Shown here one piece after another: positions 7,862 to 15,572 of a DNA stretch of 64,000 nucleotides. Numbering within the stretch: the first letter of the stretch is position 1; each line of letters begins with the position of its first letter. The stretch is from positions 310,001-374,000 of the forward strand of contig NZ_JASERL010000002.1 of assembly GCF_030766935.1 (NCBI RefSeq). The letters run 5' to 3'. The position numbers and the translations under genes are program-made. The notes under the pieces were generated by a model. That model ran no database searches and was not told the origin of the DNA. It worked only from the letters and a program-made list of their open reading frames with translations. This stretch comes from Streptomyces sp. KL109B. GTDB taxonomy: Bacteria > Actinomycetota > Actinomycetes > Streptomycetales > Streptomycetaceae.

Positions 7862-8836
7862 ATGCACGACCAGGATCACCCGGCACCGACCACACCTGAG
7901 GCGCCCCGCGTGGGCGTCGTCGGCCTCGGGGCCATGGGCCTCGGCATGGCACGCAGCCTGCGCGCCGCCGGGTTCCACGTGGGGGTCCACGACCTGCGCG
8001 CGGAGGTGGCGGAGGAGTTCGCCCGCGAGGGCGGCGCCGCGTACGCCTCGGCCGGAGACCTGGCGGCCGACGTGGATGTGCTCGTCGGTGTCGTGGTGAA
8101 CTCGGCGCAGGTCGAGTCCGTCCTGTTCGCCGAAGGTGACGGCGGCGCGGCCCACCGCCTGCGCCCCGGCTCCGTCTACGTCATGTGCTCCACGGTCGAC
8201 GCGTCCTTCGCCGCCCAACTGGAGCGCAGGCTCGGCGAGTTGGGCGTGCACTGCCTCGACGCGCCGATCTCCGGCGGCGCCGCCCGCGCCGCGACCGGCG
8301 AGCTGACGATGATGACGTCCGGCTCCCCGGCGGCGTACGCCCTCGCGGACCCGGTGCTCGAAGCGATGAGCGCCACCGTCTACCGGCTCGGTGACAGCGC
8401 CGGACTCGGCTCCAAGGTCAAGATCGTGAACCAGCTGCTCGCGGGCGTGCACATCGCCGCCGCCGCGGAGGCCATGGCCCTCGGCATCAAGGCGGGCGTG
8501 CCCGCCGATTCGCTGTACGAGGTCATCACGCACAGCGCGGGCAACTCGTGGATGTTCGAGAACCGCATGGCGCACGTCCTCGCCGGGGACTACACGCCGC
8601 TGTCCGCCGTCGACATCTTCGTCAAGGACCTCGGTCTCGTACTGGACTCGGCGCGGCCGGAGAAGTTCCCGCTGCCGCTCTCCGCGACCGCCCACCAGAT
8701 GTTCCTCCAGGCGTCCGCCTCGGGGCTCGGCGGCGAGGACGACAGCGCGGTCATCAAGATCTTCCCGGGCATCGAACTGCCCCACGCCCAGAACGCCCAG
8801 CACACCCAGCACGCCCAGAACGACTCGGAGGCCTGA
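7862..8836 (+). CDS. ltnD: L-threonate 2-dehydrogenase (beta-hydroxyacid dehydrogenase family)
   Basis: A 324-residue NAD(P)-dependent dehydrogenase of the 3-hydroxyisobutyrate dehydrogenase family. The N-terminal Rossmann fingerprint is GVVGLGAMGLGMA (about 18-30), the substrate loop is DAPISGGAARAATGELTMM, and the catalytic Lys sits in KVKIVNQLL. In the published tetronate pathway LtnD oxidises L-threonate to 2-oxo-tetronate, and the presence of otnK, otnC, otnI and denD in the same operon supports that activity over a generic annotation. The ATG at 7862 is chosen because the frame upstream to 7799 covers the operator. The C-terminus carries a low-complexity His/Gln tail (HAQNAQHTQHAQN) of no evident function. 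Confidence 0.85.
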   Translation: MHDQDHPAPTTPEAPRVGVVGLGAMGLGMARSLRAAGFHVGVHDLRAEVAEEFAREGGAAYASAGDLAADVDVLVGVVVNSAQVESVLFAEGDGGAAHRLRPGSVYVMCSTVDASFAAQLERRLGELGVHCLDAPISGGAARAATGELTMMTSGSPAAYALADPVLEAMSATVYRLGDSAGLGSKVKIVNQLLAGVHIAAAAEAMALGIKAGVPADSLYEVITHSAGNSWMFENRMAHVLAGDYTPLSAVDIFVKDLGLVLDSARPEKFPLPLSATAHQMFLQASASGLGGEDDSAVIKIFPGIELPHAQNAQHTQHAQNDSEA

Positions 8837-8837
8837 C

Positions 8838-10130
8838 GTGCCCATCCGCCTCGGCTGCATCGCCGACGACTTCACCGGCGCCACCGACCTCGCCAACAAC
8901 CTCGTACGCGCGGGCATGCGCGTGGTCCAGCTGATCGACGTACCGGCGCCGGGAACCCCCGCCCCGGCCGGAGCCGACGCCGTCGTCATCGCGCTCAAGT
9001 CCCGTACCGTGCCCGCCGCTCAGGCCGTCGACGCCTCGCTGCGCGCCCTGGAGTGGCTGCGGTCGACCGCGGGCGCCGAGCAGATCTACTTCAAGTACTG
9101 CTCGACCTTCGACTCGACCCCGGCGGGCAACATCGGCCCGGTCACCGAGGCGCTGATGGACGCCCTCGGCACCGACTTCACCGTCGCGACGCCCGCGTTC
9201 CCCGACAACGGGCGCACCATCTTCAAGGGGCACCTCTTCGTCGGTGACGCGCTGCTCGGCGAGAGCGGCATGCGGCACCATCCGCTGACGCCTATGACCG
9301 ACTCGAACCTGGTGTCGGTGCTCGGCGCGCAGACCACACGGCCGGTCGGGCTCATCGACCACAAGGCGGCCGCCGCCGGGCCCGAGGCGATCGCGGCGCG
9401 GATCGACGAGTTGCGCGCCGACGGGGTCGGCGCCGCGATCGTCGACGCCGTGTCGAACGACGACCTGGTGCGGCTCGGCGCGGCCGTCGCCAAGCTCCCG
9501 CTGGTCACCGCCGGTTCGGGCCTCGCCATTGGGCTGCCCGCGAACTGGGGCATCACCCCCTCCCCCGAGGCGGCCCAACTCCCCTCCGCCTCCGGGCACT
9601 CGGCGGTCGTCGCCGGTTCGGTGTCCGCCGCGACGAACGGTCAGGTGCGGGAGTTCCTGACCACCGGGCGGCCAGGCTTCAGCGTGGATCCGCTGCGGAT
9701 CGCGGCGGGCGAGGACGTGGCCGCGGAGGCGCTCGCCTTCGCCGACGCGCACCTGGCCGGGTCCGACGAGCCGGTCCTCGTCTACTCGACCGAGTCCCCC
9801 GAGGCCGTACGCGATGTGCAGGGGCAGCTCGGGGCCGCCGAGGCCGGGGAGTTGGTGGAGCGGACGCTCGCGCGGGTCGCCGAAGGGCTCGTCGAGCGCG
9901 GGGTGCGGCGGCTCGTCGTCGCCGGTGGCGAGACCTCCGGCGCCGTCGTCCGGGCCCTCGGCCTGACCGGCCTGCGGATCGGCCCGCAGATCGACCCGGG
10001 CGTGCCGTGGTGCGCGGCGCCGCTCCCCGGCGGCGACACCCTGCACATCGCGCTGAAGTCGGGGAACTTCGGCGGCCCGGACTTCTTCACCACGTCGTTC
10101 GACAAGCTCGGCCAGGAGGCGCGCCGGTGA
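8838..10130 (+). CDS. otnK: 3-oxo-tetronate 4-kinase (DUF1537 four-carbon acid sugar kinase)
   Basis: The 430-residue protein has the two DUF1537 halves: an N-terminal substrate domain (IADDFTGATDLANNLVRAGM at about 7-26, YFKYCSTFDSTPAGNIGPV) and a C-terminal nucleotide-binding domain (VAGSVSAATNGQ, VVAGGETSGAVVRALG, LKSGNFGG at the end). OtnK phosphorylates 3-oxo-tetronate at C4 with ATP, giving the substrate for OtnC. The GTG at 8838 lies one base after the ltnD stop, with the GGAGG for it inside the end of ltnD. Its stop overlaps the otnC start by three bases, so the genes are likely co-translated. Full family length. Confidence 0.9.
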   Translation: MPIRLGCIADDFTGATDLANNLVRAGMRVVQLIDVPAPGTPAPAGADAVVIALKSRTVPAAQAVDASLRALEWLRSTAGAEQIYFKYCSTFDSTPAGNIGPVTEALMDALGTDFTVATPAFPDNGRTIFKGHLFVGDALLGESGMRHHPLTPMTDSNLVSVLGAQTTRPVGLIDHKAAAAGPEAIAARIDELRADGVGAAIVDAVSNDDLVRLGAAVAKLPLVTAGSGLAIGLPANWGITPSPEAAQLPSASGHSAVVAGSVSAATNGQVREFLTTGRPGFSVDPLRIAAGEDVAAEALAFADAHLAGSDEPVLVYSTESPEAVRDVQGQLGAAEAGELVERTLARVAEGLVERGVRRLVVAGGETSGAVVRALGLTGLRIGPQIDPGVPWCAAPLPGGDTLHIALKSGNFGGPDFFTTSFDKLGQEARR

Positions 10131-10810
10131 GCACCCTCGACCTCAACTCGGCTGCCGAGTCCGCCCGTTCGGAGATCGTCCGCGTCGGCACCAGCCTCTT
10201 CGACCGCGGCTACGTCCACGCCAGCGCCGGCAACATCAGCGCCCGGCTCGACGACGGCCTCGGCCACCTCATCACCCCGACCGACGCGGCCCTCGGCTTC
10301 CTGCGCCCCGAACGCCTCGCGCTCGTCGACGCCGAGGGCGAGCAGGTGGCGGGCGACCGCGCCAGCAAGACACTCACCCTGCACCGCCGGATCTACGCGG
10401 CCGACCCCACGGCCCGCTTCGTGATCCACACCCACTCGACACACCTCGTCGCGCTCACCCTCGCCGGTGTGTGGCGCCCTGACGACGTGCTGCCGCCGAT
10501 CACCCCGTACTACGTGATGAAGGTGGGGCACGTCCCGCACATCCCGTACCACCGCCCTGGCGACCCGCGCGTCGCCGAGCTGGTGACCGAGCGGATCAAC
10601 TCCCGTACGGCGCAAGGCACTCCGATCCGTGCCGTGCTGCTCGACCGGCTCGGCCCCGTCGTCTGGGGGCCGGACGCCGCGTCCGCGCTCGCCGTCCTCG
10701 AAGAGCTGGAGGAGACCGCCCGCCTCTGGCTGACGACCGGCCGCACCCCCGCTCCCCTGCCCGAAGACGCCATCGCCGAGCTGAGAGCCACCTTCGGCGC
10801 GGCGTGGTGA
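10127..10810 (+). CDS. otnC: 3-oxo-tetronate 4-phosphate decarboxylase (class II aldolase family)
   Basis: A 227-residue class II aldolase/adducin-family enzyme. Visible features are the phosphate-binding HASAGNISAR segment, the zinc-binding pair in VIHTHSTHLVAL, and the C-terminal GPVVWG region. In the tetronate route OtnC decarboxylates 3-oxo-tetronate 4-phosphate to dihydroxyacetone phosphate. The start is the GTG at 10127 overlapping the otnK stop; an RBS (CCAGGAGG) lies just upstream. The next gene is the transporter after a 54-bp gap. Other class II aldolases (fuculose-phosphate aldolase type) look alike, so the assignment rests mainly on the operon. Confidence 0.87.
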   Translation: MSTLDLNSAAESARSEIVRVGTSLFDRGYVHASAGNISARLDDGLGHLITPTDAALGFLRPERLALVDAEGEQVAGDRASKTLTLHRRIYAADPTARFVIHTHSTHLVALTLAGVWRPDDVLPPITPYYVMKVGHVPHIPYHRPGDPRVAELVTERINSRTAQGTPIRAVLLDRLGPVVWGPDAASALAVLEELEETARLWLTTGRTPAPLPEDAIAELRATFGAAW

Positions 10811-10864
10811 CACACCTCCCCCGTCCGCTCGTCTCCCCCTGAGCCGCACAAGGAAGTGCCCCTC

Positions 10865-12172
10865 ATGTCCACGACCGTCCCCACGGCCGAAAGCCCCGAA
10901 CTCGCGCGTGAGAACGCCGTGTTCCGCAAGGTGATCCGCCGCATCGTCCCCTTTCTGATCCTGTGCTACGTGGTCTCGTACCTGGACCGCGTCAACGTGG
11001 GCTTCGCCAAGCTGCAGATGTCCTCGGACCTCGGCTTCAGCGAGGCCGCGTACGGGCTCGGCGCGGGCCTGTTCTTCATCGGCTACTTCTTCTTCGAGGT
11101 GCCCTCGAACCTGCTGATGCAGAAGGTCGGCGCCCGCACCTGGATCGCCCGCATCATGATCAGCTGGGGTGTGGTGTCGGCGGCGTTCGCCTTCGTATCG
11201 AACGAGGCGACGTTCTACGCGCTGCGCTTCCTGCTCGGCGCCGCCGAGGCCGGCTTCTACCCCGGCGTCATCTTGTACTGCACGTACTGGTTCCCGTCGC
11301 AGCGGCGGGCGCGCGTCATCGCGATGTTCATGTCGGCGATCCCCGTCGCGGGCATCTTCGGCAATCCGCTCTCCGGCTGGATCATGGACGTCTTCGACGA
11401 CGCGGCCGGGTGGAGCGGCTGGCAGTGGCTGTTCGTCGTGGAGGCGATCCCCGCCCTCGTCATCGGTGTGGTCTGCCTGTTCTGGCTCGACAACAGCGTG
11501 CGCGACGCCAAGTGGCTGACCGACGACGAGAAGACGGTCGTCGAGAAGGCGCTCGCCGCCGACGCCACCCACCAGACCGTGCACGGCCGCGCCCTCGACG
11601 CCTTCCGCAACGGCAAGGTGTGGCTGATGTGCCTCATCTACTTCTGCTTCGTGATGGGCCAGTACGCGCTGACGTTCTGGATGCCGACGTTCGTGGAGTC
11701 CACCGGCGTCAAGGGCGGCCTCGCGATCGGCGCCCTGAGCGCCGTCCCGTACCTGGCCGCGCTGATCGCCATGAACCTCTTCGGCTTCTCCGCCGACAAG
11801 CGCCGCGAACGCCGCTGGCACCTGGTGATCCCGTCTCTGATGGGCGCGGTCGGCTTCTCCCTCGCGGCGAGCTTCACCGGTTCCACCGCGCTGGCCCTGG
11901 TCGCCCTGTCGATCGCGGCGGCGGGCGTGCTGACCTGCGCCCCGCTGTTCTGGTCGCTGCCGACGGCGTTCCTCGGCGGCACGGCGGCCGCGGCGGGCCT
12001 CGCGGCGATCAACTCGGTCGGCAACCTCGCCGGCTTCGTCAGCCCGTACATGATCGGCGCGTTGAAGGACGCGACCGGTTCGACGGCGATCCCGATGTAC
12101 GTTCTGGCGCTGTCGCTCGTCATCGGGGCGGCGGCCGTCCTGACGACGAAGAAGAGCGTCGTCAACCGCTGA
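10865..12172 (+). CDS. MFS transporter, anion:cation symporter (ACS) type, probable tetronate importer
   Basis: The 435-residue product has about twelve hydrophobic segments and the ACS-family loop signature between TM1 and TM2 (SYLDRVNVGFAKLQM), close to that of phthalate, galactonate and glucarate permeases. A second motif is FEVPSNLLMQKVGAR. Of the nearby starts, the ATG at 10865 is preferred: the GTG at 10856 overlaps the AAGGAAG ribosome-binding site that serves the ATG at good spacing. Placed between otnC and otnI, it most likely takes up threonate or erythronate at the plasma membrane. Confidence 0.88.
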   Translation: MSTTVPTAESPELARENAVFRKVIRRIVPFLILCYVVSYLDRVNVGFAKLQMSSDLGFSEAAYGLGAGLFFIGYFFFEVPSNLLMQKVGARTWIARIMISWGVVSAAFAFVSNEATFYALRFLLGAAEAGFYPGVILYCTYWFPSQRRARVIAMFMSAIPVAGIFGNPLSGWIMDVFDDAAGWSGWQWLFVVEAIPALVIGVVCLFWLDNSVRDAKWLTDDEKTVVEKALAADATHQTVHGRALDAFRNGKVWLMCLIYFCFVMGQYALTFWMPTFVESTGVKGGLAIGALSAVPYLAALIAMNLFGFSADKRRERRWHLVIPSLMGAVGFSLAASFTGSTALALVALSIAAAGVLTCAPLFWSLPTAFLGGTAAAAGLAAINSVGNLAGFVSPYMIGALKDATGSTAIPMYVLALSLVIGAAAVLTTKKSVVNR

Positions 12173-12208
12173 CCCGATCCGACCACCCGTCTCTTACTGG
12201 GAGCCACC

Positions 12209-13006
12209 ATGCCAAGGTTCGCGGCGAACCTCTCCACCCTGTACCCCGAGCACGACTTCCTGGACCGCTTCGCCGCGGCCTCGGCGGACGGCTTCGAGGC
12301 CGTCGAATACCTCTTCCCGTACGCGTACGAGCCGGGAGACCTCCGTGCCCGACTCGACGAACACGGCCTGCGCCAGGTCCTGTTCAACGCGCCGCCCGGC
12401 GACTGGGACGGCGGCGAGCGCGGCATCGCGGCGCTGCCGGGCCGCGAGCCGGAGGTGCGCGAGGGCGTCGACCGGGCCCTGGAGTACGCGGCGGCCCTCG
12501 GCAGCCCGCGCGTGCACATGATGGCGGGCCTGGTGCCGGAGGGTGTGTCACGGGCGGCGTGCCGGGACACGTACCTGTCGAACCTGGCGTACGCCGCCGA
12601 GAAGGCTGCCTCCGCCGGGGTCGACATCCTGATCGAGCCGATCAACACCCGCGACATGCCGGGCTACTTCCTGAACCGTCAGTCGGACGCGCACGCCGTC
12701 GTCCAGGAGGTCGGCGCCGCCAACCTGAAGGTCCAACTCGACCTGTACCACTGCCAGATCGTCGAGGGCGACCTCACCACCACGCTCCGCCGCGACCTGC
12801 CGACGGGCCGCGTGGGCCACCTTCAGATCGCGGGCGTCCCCGACCGCCACGAACCGGCCGACGGCGAACTGAATCTCCGTCACCTTCTCGCCGTGGTCGA
12901 CGAGTTGGGCTTCGCCGGCTGGGTCGGCTGCGAATACTTTCCGAAGGCCGGCACGAGCGAGGGCCTCGGCTGGCTGAAGCACATCCAAGGAGAACAGCAC
13001 GCATGA
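12209..13006 (+). CDS. otnI: 2-oxo-tetronate isomerase (hydroxypyruvate isomerase-like)
   Basis: A 265-residue xylose-isomerase-like TIM barrel of the Hyi family. It opens [21 protein letters not shown] and carries the metal/catalytic segment [15 protein letters not shown], a second metal site around [11 protein letters not shown], and a final GCEYFP strand. OtnI interconverts 2-oxo-tetronate and 3-oxo-tetronate, linking both dehydrogenases (LtnD, DenD) to OtnK. ATG at 12209 with GGGAG upstream; the stop overlaps the denD start by four bases. On sequence alone it could be called hydroxypyruvate isomerase; the operon decides. Confidence 0.87.
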   Translation: MPRFAANLSTLYPEHDFLDRFAAASADGFEAVEYLFPYAYEPGDLRARLDEHGLRQVLFNAPPGDWDGGERGIAALPGREPEVREGVDRALEYAAALGSPRVHMMAGLVPEGVSRAACRDTYLSNLAYAAEKAASAGVDILIEPINTRDMPGYFLNRQSDAHAVVQEVGAANLKVQLDLYHCQIVEGDLTTTLRRDLPTGRVGHLQIAGVPDRHEPADGELNLRHLLAVVDELGFAGWVGCEYFPKAGTSEGLGWLKHIQGEQHA

Positions 13007-14019
13007 GGATCGTCATCACGGGCGGCTTCGGCTTCCTGGGCCGCCAGGTCGCCGAGGCACTGCTGGAGCGGCGCACGTTCGACGGCCGCCCCATCGACCG
13101 TCTCACCCTGGCCGACAGGTTCGTCCCTGACGAGTCACCGCTGACCTCGGACCCCTTGGTCGAGGTGGTCAAGGGTGACCTCACCGAGCGCCTCGGCGAG
13201 CTGTTCGCCCGCCCGGTGGACGTGGTCCTGCACCTCGCGGCGGCGGTGTCGGCGGAGTGCGAGGCCGACTTCGACCTCGGCATGACCGCCAACCTGGACA
13301 CGACCCGCGCCCTCCTGGAAGCGGCCCGCGCCCAGTCGGAGGCGGGCGGACCTTCCGTACGACTCGTCCTGGCCAGCAGCGTCGCGGTCTACGGCTCGGA
13401 CGCGGCACTCCCGCTGCCGCCCGTCGTCGACGAATCGACGCTGCCGACCCCTCAGTCCAGCTACGGCGTGCAGAAGCGGATCTGCGAGCAGCTCGTCGCC
13501 GAGTACACGCGCCGCGGCTACCTCGACGGCCGCGTCACCCGCCTGATGACCGTCTCGGTGCGCCCCGGCAAGCCGAACGCCGCCGCCTCCGGCTTCCTCT
13601 CCGGCATCGTCCGCGAACCCCTCGCGGGCGCCCCGTCGACGTGCCCGGTGAGCCCCGACACCCGGGTGGCGCTCGCCTCGCCGCGCCGCACGGTGGAGGG
13701 CATCCTCCGGGTGGCCGAAGCCAAACGCGGCACGGGGGACGGCCAGTTGACAGGCAACGTACCGGTGAACCTCCCCGCCCTCACGGTCACGGTGGCCGAG
13801 ATGCTGGCGACGCTGCGCGCGGTGGCGGGCGACGCGGCGGCCGACCTCGTGACGGTGGCGCCGGACCCGGCGGTCGAGCGAATCGTCGGCTCGTGGCCCG
13901 CCGCCTTCGACAACACCCGTGCGGCGGCCCTCGGCCTCGGCCCCGACCCGGACTTCGCTTCGGTGGTGCGCCAGTACGCGGCCGACCACGCGGCCGCCGT
14001 GACGGCGCCGATAGACTGA
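13003..14019 (+). CDS. denD: D-erythronate dehydrogenase, NAD-dependent epimerase/SDR family
   Basis: A 338-residue extended short-chain dehydrogenase. It has the nucleotide-binding TGGFGFLG at about 6-13, the [10 protein letters not shown] segment, a Ser in ASSVAVYG and the catalytic YGVQK (Tyr-x3-Lys). DenD enzymes oxidise D-erythronate at C2 to 2-oxo-tetronate, the same intermediate LtnD makes, so this operon could serve two stereoisomers. The ATG at 13003 overlaps the otnI stop; RBS AAGGAG. The long frame upstream is an accident of high G+C. The regulator follows after four bases. Confidence 0.85.
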   Translation: MRIVITGGFGFLGRQVAEALLERRTFDGRPIDRLTLADRFVPDESPLTSDPLVEVVKGDLTERLGELFARPVDVVLHLAAAVSAECEADFDLGMTANLDTTRALLEAARAQSEAGGPSVRLVLASSVAVYGSDAALPLPPVVDESTLPTPQSSYGVQKRICEQLVAEYTRRGYLDGRVTRLMTVSVRPGKPNAAASGFLSGIVREPLAGAPSTCPVSPDTRVALASPRRTVEGILRVAEAKRGTGDGQLTGNVPVNLPALTVTVAEMLATLRAVAGDAAADLVTVAPDPAVERIVGSWPAAFDNTRAAALGLGPDPDFASVVRQYAADHAAAVTAPID

Positions 14020-14023
14020 ACCC

Positions 14024-14770
14024 ATGTTCAACAAGGTGGACGGACCCGTGCGGCTCGCGGATCGCGTCGCGGCGATGCTCACCGAGGAGATCGAGTCCGG
14101 GCGGCTGACGGCGGGCGACAAGCTGCCGACCGAGGTGGAGCTCGTCAAGCAGCTCGGCGTCAGCCGCACCGTGATCCGCGAGGCGGTCTCCCGGCTGCGC
14201 AACGCGGGCCTGGTGGAACCCCGCCAGGGCCGCGGCGTCTTCGTGCTGCCCCGCCGCACCCGTCCCCTGGACCTGGAAGCGGACGGCACGCTCGCGAAGG
14301 TCCTCCAGATCGTCGAGGTGCGCCGCGCGATGGAGGCCGAGGCGGCCCACCTCGCGGCGACCCGCGCGACCCCGGCCGACGTGGCCCGCATGCGCGCGGC
14401 GCTGGAGGCCATCGACGAGGCGGTCGCGGCAGGCGGCGACGGCACGGACGAGGACCTCGCCTTCCACCGCTCCATCGCCGAGTCGACCGGCAACCCGGTC
14501 CTCGTCTCCACGGTCCGCTACCTCGGCGAGGTGTCCCGCGGCGGCATCCGCGTCACGCGTGCCAACGAGGCCCGCCGCGACGACTTCTTCGAAGCGGTCC
14601 GCAGCGAACACCAGGCCATCCTGACCGCGATCGAGAACAGCGACGCGAAGGCCGCCCGCACGGCGGCCCGCCGCCACATGAAGCAGGCGGCCACCCGCCT
14701 CCAGAAGGCGGACCCGGAGTTCTGGGACGAGGCGGAGCGCCTCGCCGTGGACCTCGACGCGGGAGCCTGA
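14024..14770 (+). CDS. GntR-family regulator, FadR subfamily, of the tetronate operon
   Basis: The 248-residue product has an N-terminal winged helix (about 8-75: LPTEVELVKQLGVSRTVIREAVSRL, then GRGVFV) and a C-terminal FCD ligand domain (about 90-230) of all-helical type with conserved acidic and His residues (DLAFHRSIAESTGNPVL, SEHQAILTAI). Such proteins are usually repressors released by a small organic acid. It closes the operon four bases after denD, and the palindrome at 7807-7825 is its likely target. The ligand is presumably a pathway intermediate (inference). Confidence 0.88.
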   Translation: MFNKVDGPVRLADRVAAMLTEEIESGRLTAGDKLPTEVELVKQLGVSRTVIREAVSRLRNAGLVEPRQGRGVFVLPRRTRPLDLEADGTLAKVLQIVEVRRAMEAEAAHLAATRATPADVARMRAALEAIDEAVAAGGDGTDEDLAFHRSIAESTGNPVLVSTVRYLGEVSRGGIRVTRANEARRDDFFEAVRSEHQAILTAIENSDAKAARTAARRHMKQAATRLQKADPEFWDEAERLAVDLDAGA

Positions 14771-14802
14771 GCAGCCCCCGCGCCGGCCCGTTCCCGCGGT
14801 CC

Positions 14803-15246
14803 TCAGACCGCGAGCTGAATCTGCCCGTGCGCATCGGCGCCGGAGTGCGTGGCATCCCCGGCGAACGAGGCGTCGTAGCCCTGCAGCAGCTCGTCGACGA
14901 TCCCCGGCCCCAGCTCGATCGGCACCGAGCCGAGGTCCGCGACACCGGACTCGTCGGTGACGGCCGTGCCGAGCTCACGCCCGGACGAGCTCTGGAAGTA
15001 CACCCGCTGCCCGGCGATCGGGTCCCCCTGGTCGTCGGTGAGCCACGCCTTGACGTCGGTCACCTTGAGCTGCGTCACGTCGAGGCGCGCGTCGGTGACG
15101 TCGAGCATCGACGCCTCCTTCGCCACCGAACTGCGCGGCACACTCTGGAACCCGGCATCCGGCGCCGCCGCCTGCGCGACCCCGGCCCCGGCCCCACCGA
15201 TGAGGAGGGCACCAGCGAGCGACGTTGCAATAATTGAGCGCCTCAT
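14803..15246 (-). CDS. Small secreted protein with a predicted Ig-like/beta-sandwich domain
   Basis: The product of 147 residues begins MRRSIIATSLAGALLIGGAGAGVAQA, a clear Sec signal peptide with an AxA-type cleavage site. The mature part (ARLDVTQLKVTDVKAWLTDDQG, GQRVYFQS, AVTDESGVADLG) alternates short strands in the manner of bacterial Ig-like domains that accept side chains such as polymer decorations; I do not recognise a specific family. The ATG at 15246 is preferred over 15252 because AAAGGGG is nine bases upstream of it but only three before the other. It is convergent with the GntR gene, 32 bp away, and is not part of that operon. Confidence 0.75.
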   Translation of the reverse strand: MRRSIIATSLAGALLIGGAGAGVAQAAAPDAGFQSVPRSSVAKEASMLDVTDARLDVTQLKVTDVKAWLTDDQGDPIAGQRVYFQSSSGRELGTAVTDESGVADLGSVPIELGPGIVDELLQGYDASFAGDATHSGADAHGQIQLAV

Positions 15247-15572
15247 GACCATTTACCCCTTTTGTCGGATTGGAGCCCGCAATGTACGAATCGGCGGAGC
15301 GGCGGGGCAAGGACCGTTGGCGTGGGCGTGTCCAGGGGACTTGGTGTGTGTCACCAGGGACTGCCCCTAGCTATGGATAGACGCACGCACCAGTGGATCG
15401 CCGCGTGGAGCGTCAACGTAGATGCAGAGCCGGGAGCGCAACGCGTGGATTCGGTGAGGCCTACGGGGTGAGATGGGTTGAATCACCGGACAGGTCCGGA
15501 CGACCCGACACGCTTGTTGACGGTGGAGCGCTCAGGCTCCCACGGAGAGTCCTCGTCGGGACCTCCAGCAAA
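15247..15572. other. Intergenic region without a recognisable gene
   Basis: This stretch lies between the start of the secreted protein and the end of brxHI, both on the minus strand. It contains the RBS of the secreted gene and a short AT-rich patch near 15250-15260. Small open frames on the plus strand have no ribosome-binding site or recognisable product. I see no convincing hairpin with a T-run, repeat or RNA gene. Confidence 0.5.

Noticed and set aside
10963..13002. Extension of denD through the MFS and otnI genes
   Set aside because: Shadow of two real genes; the Rossmann motif of DenD starts only after the ATG at 13003.
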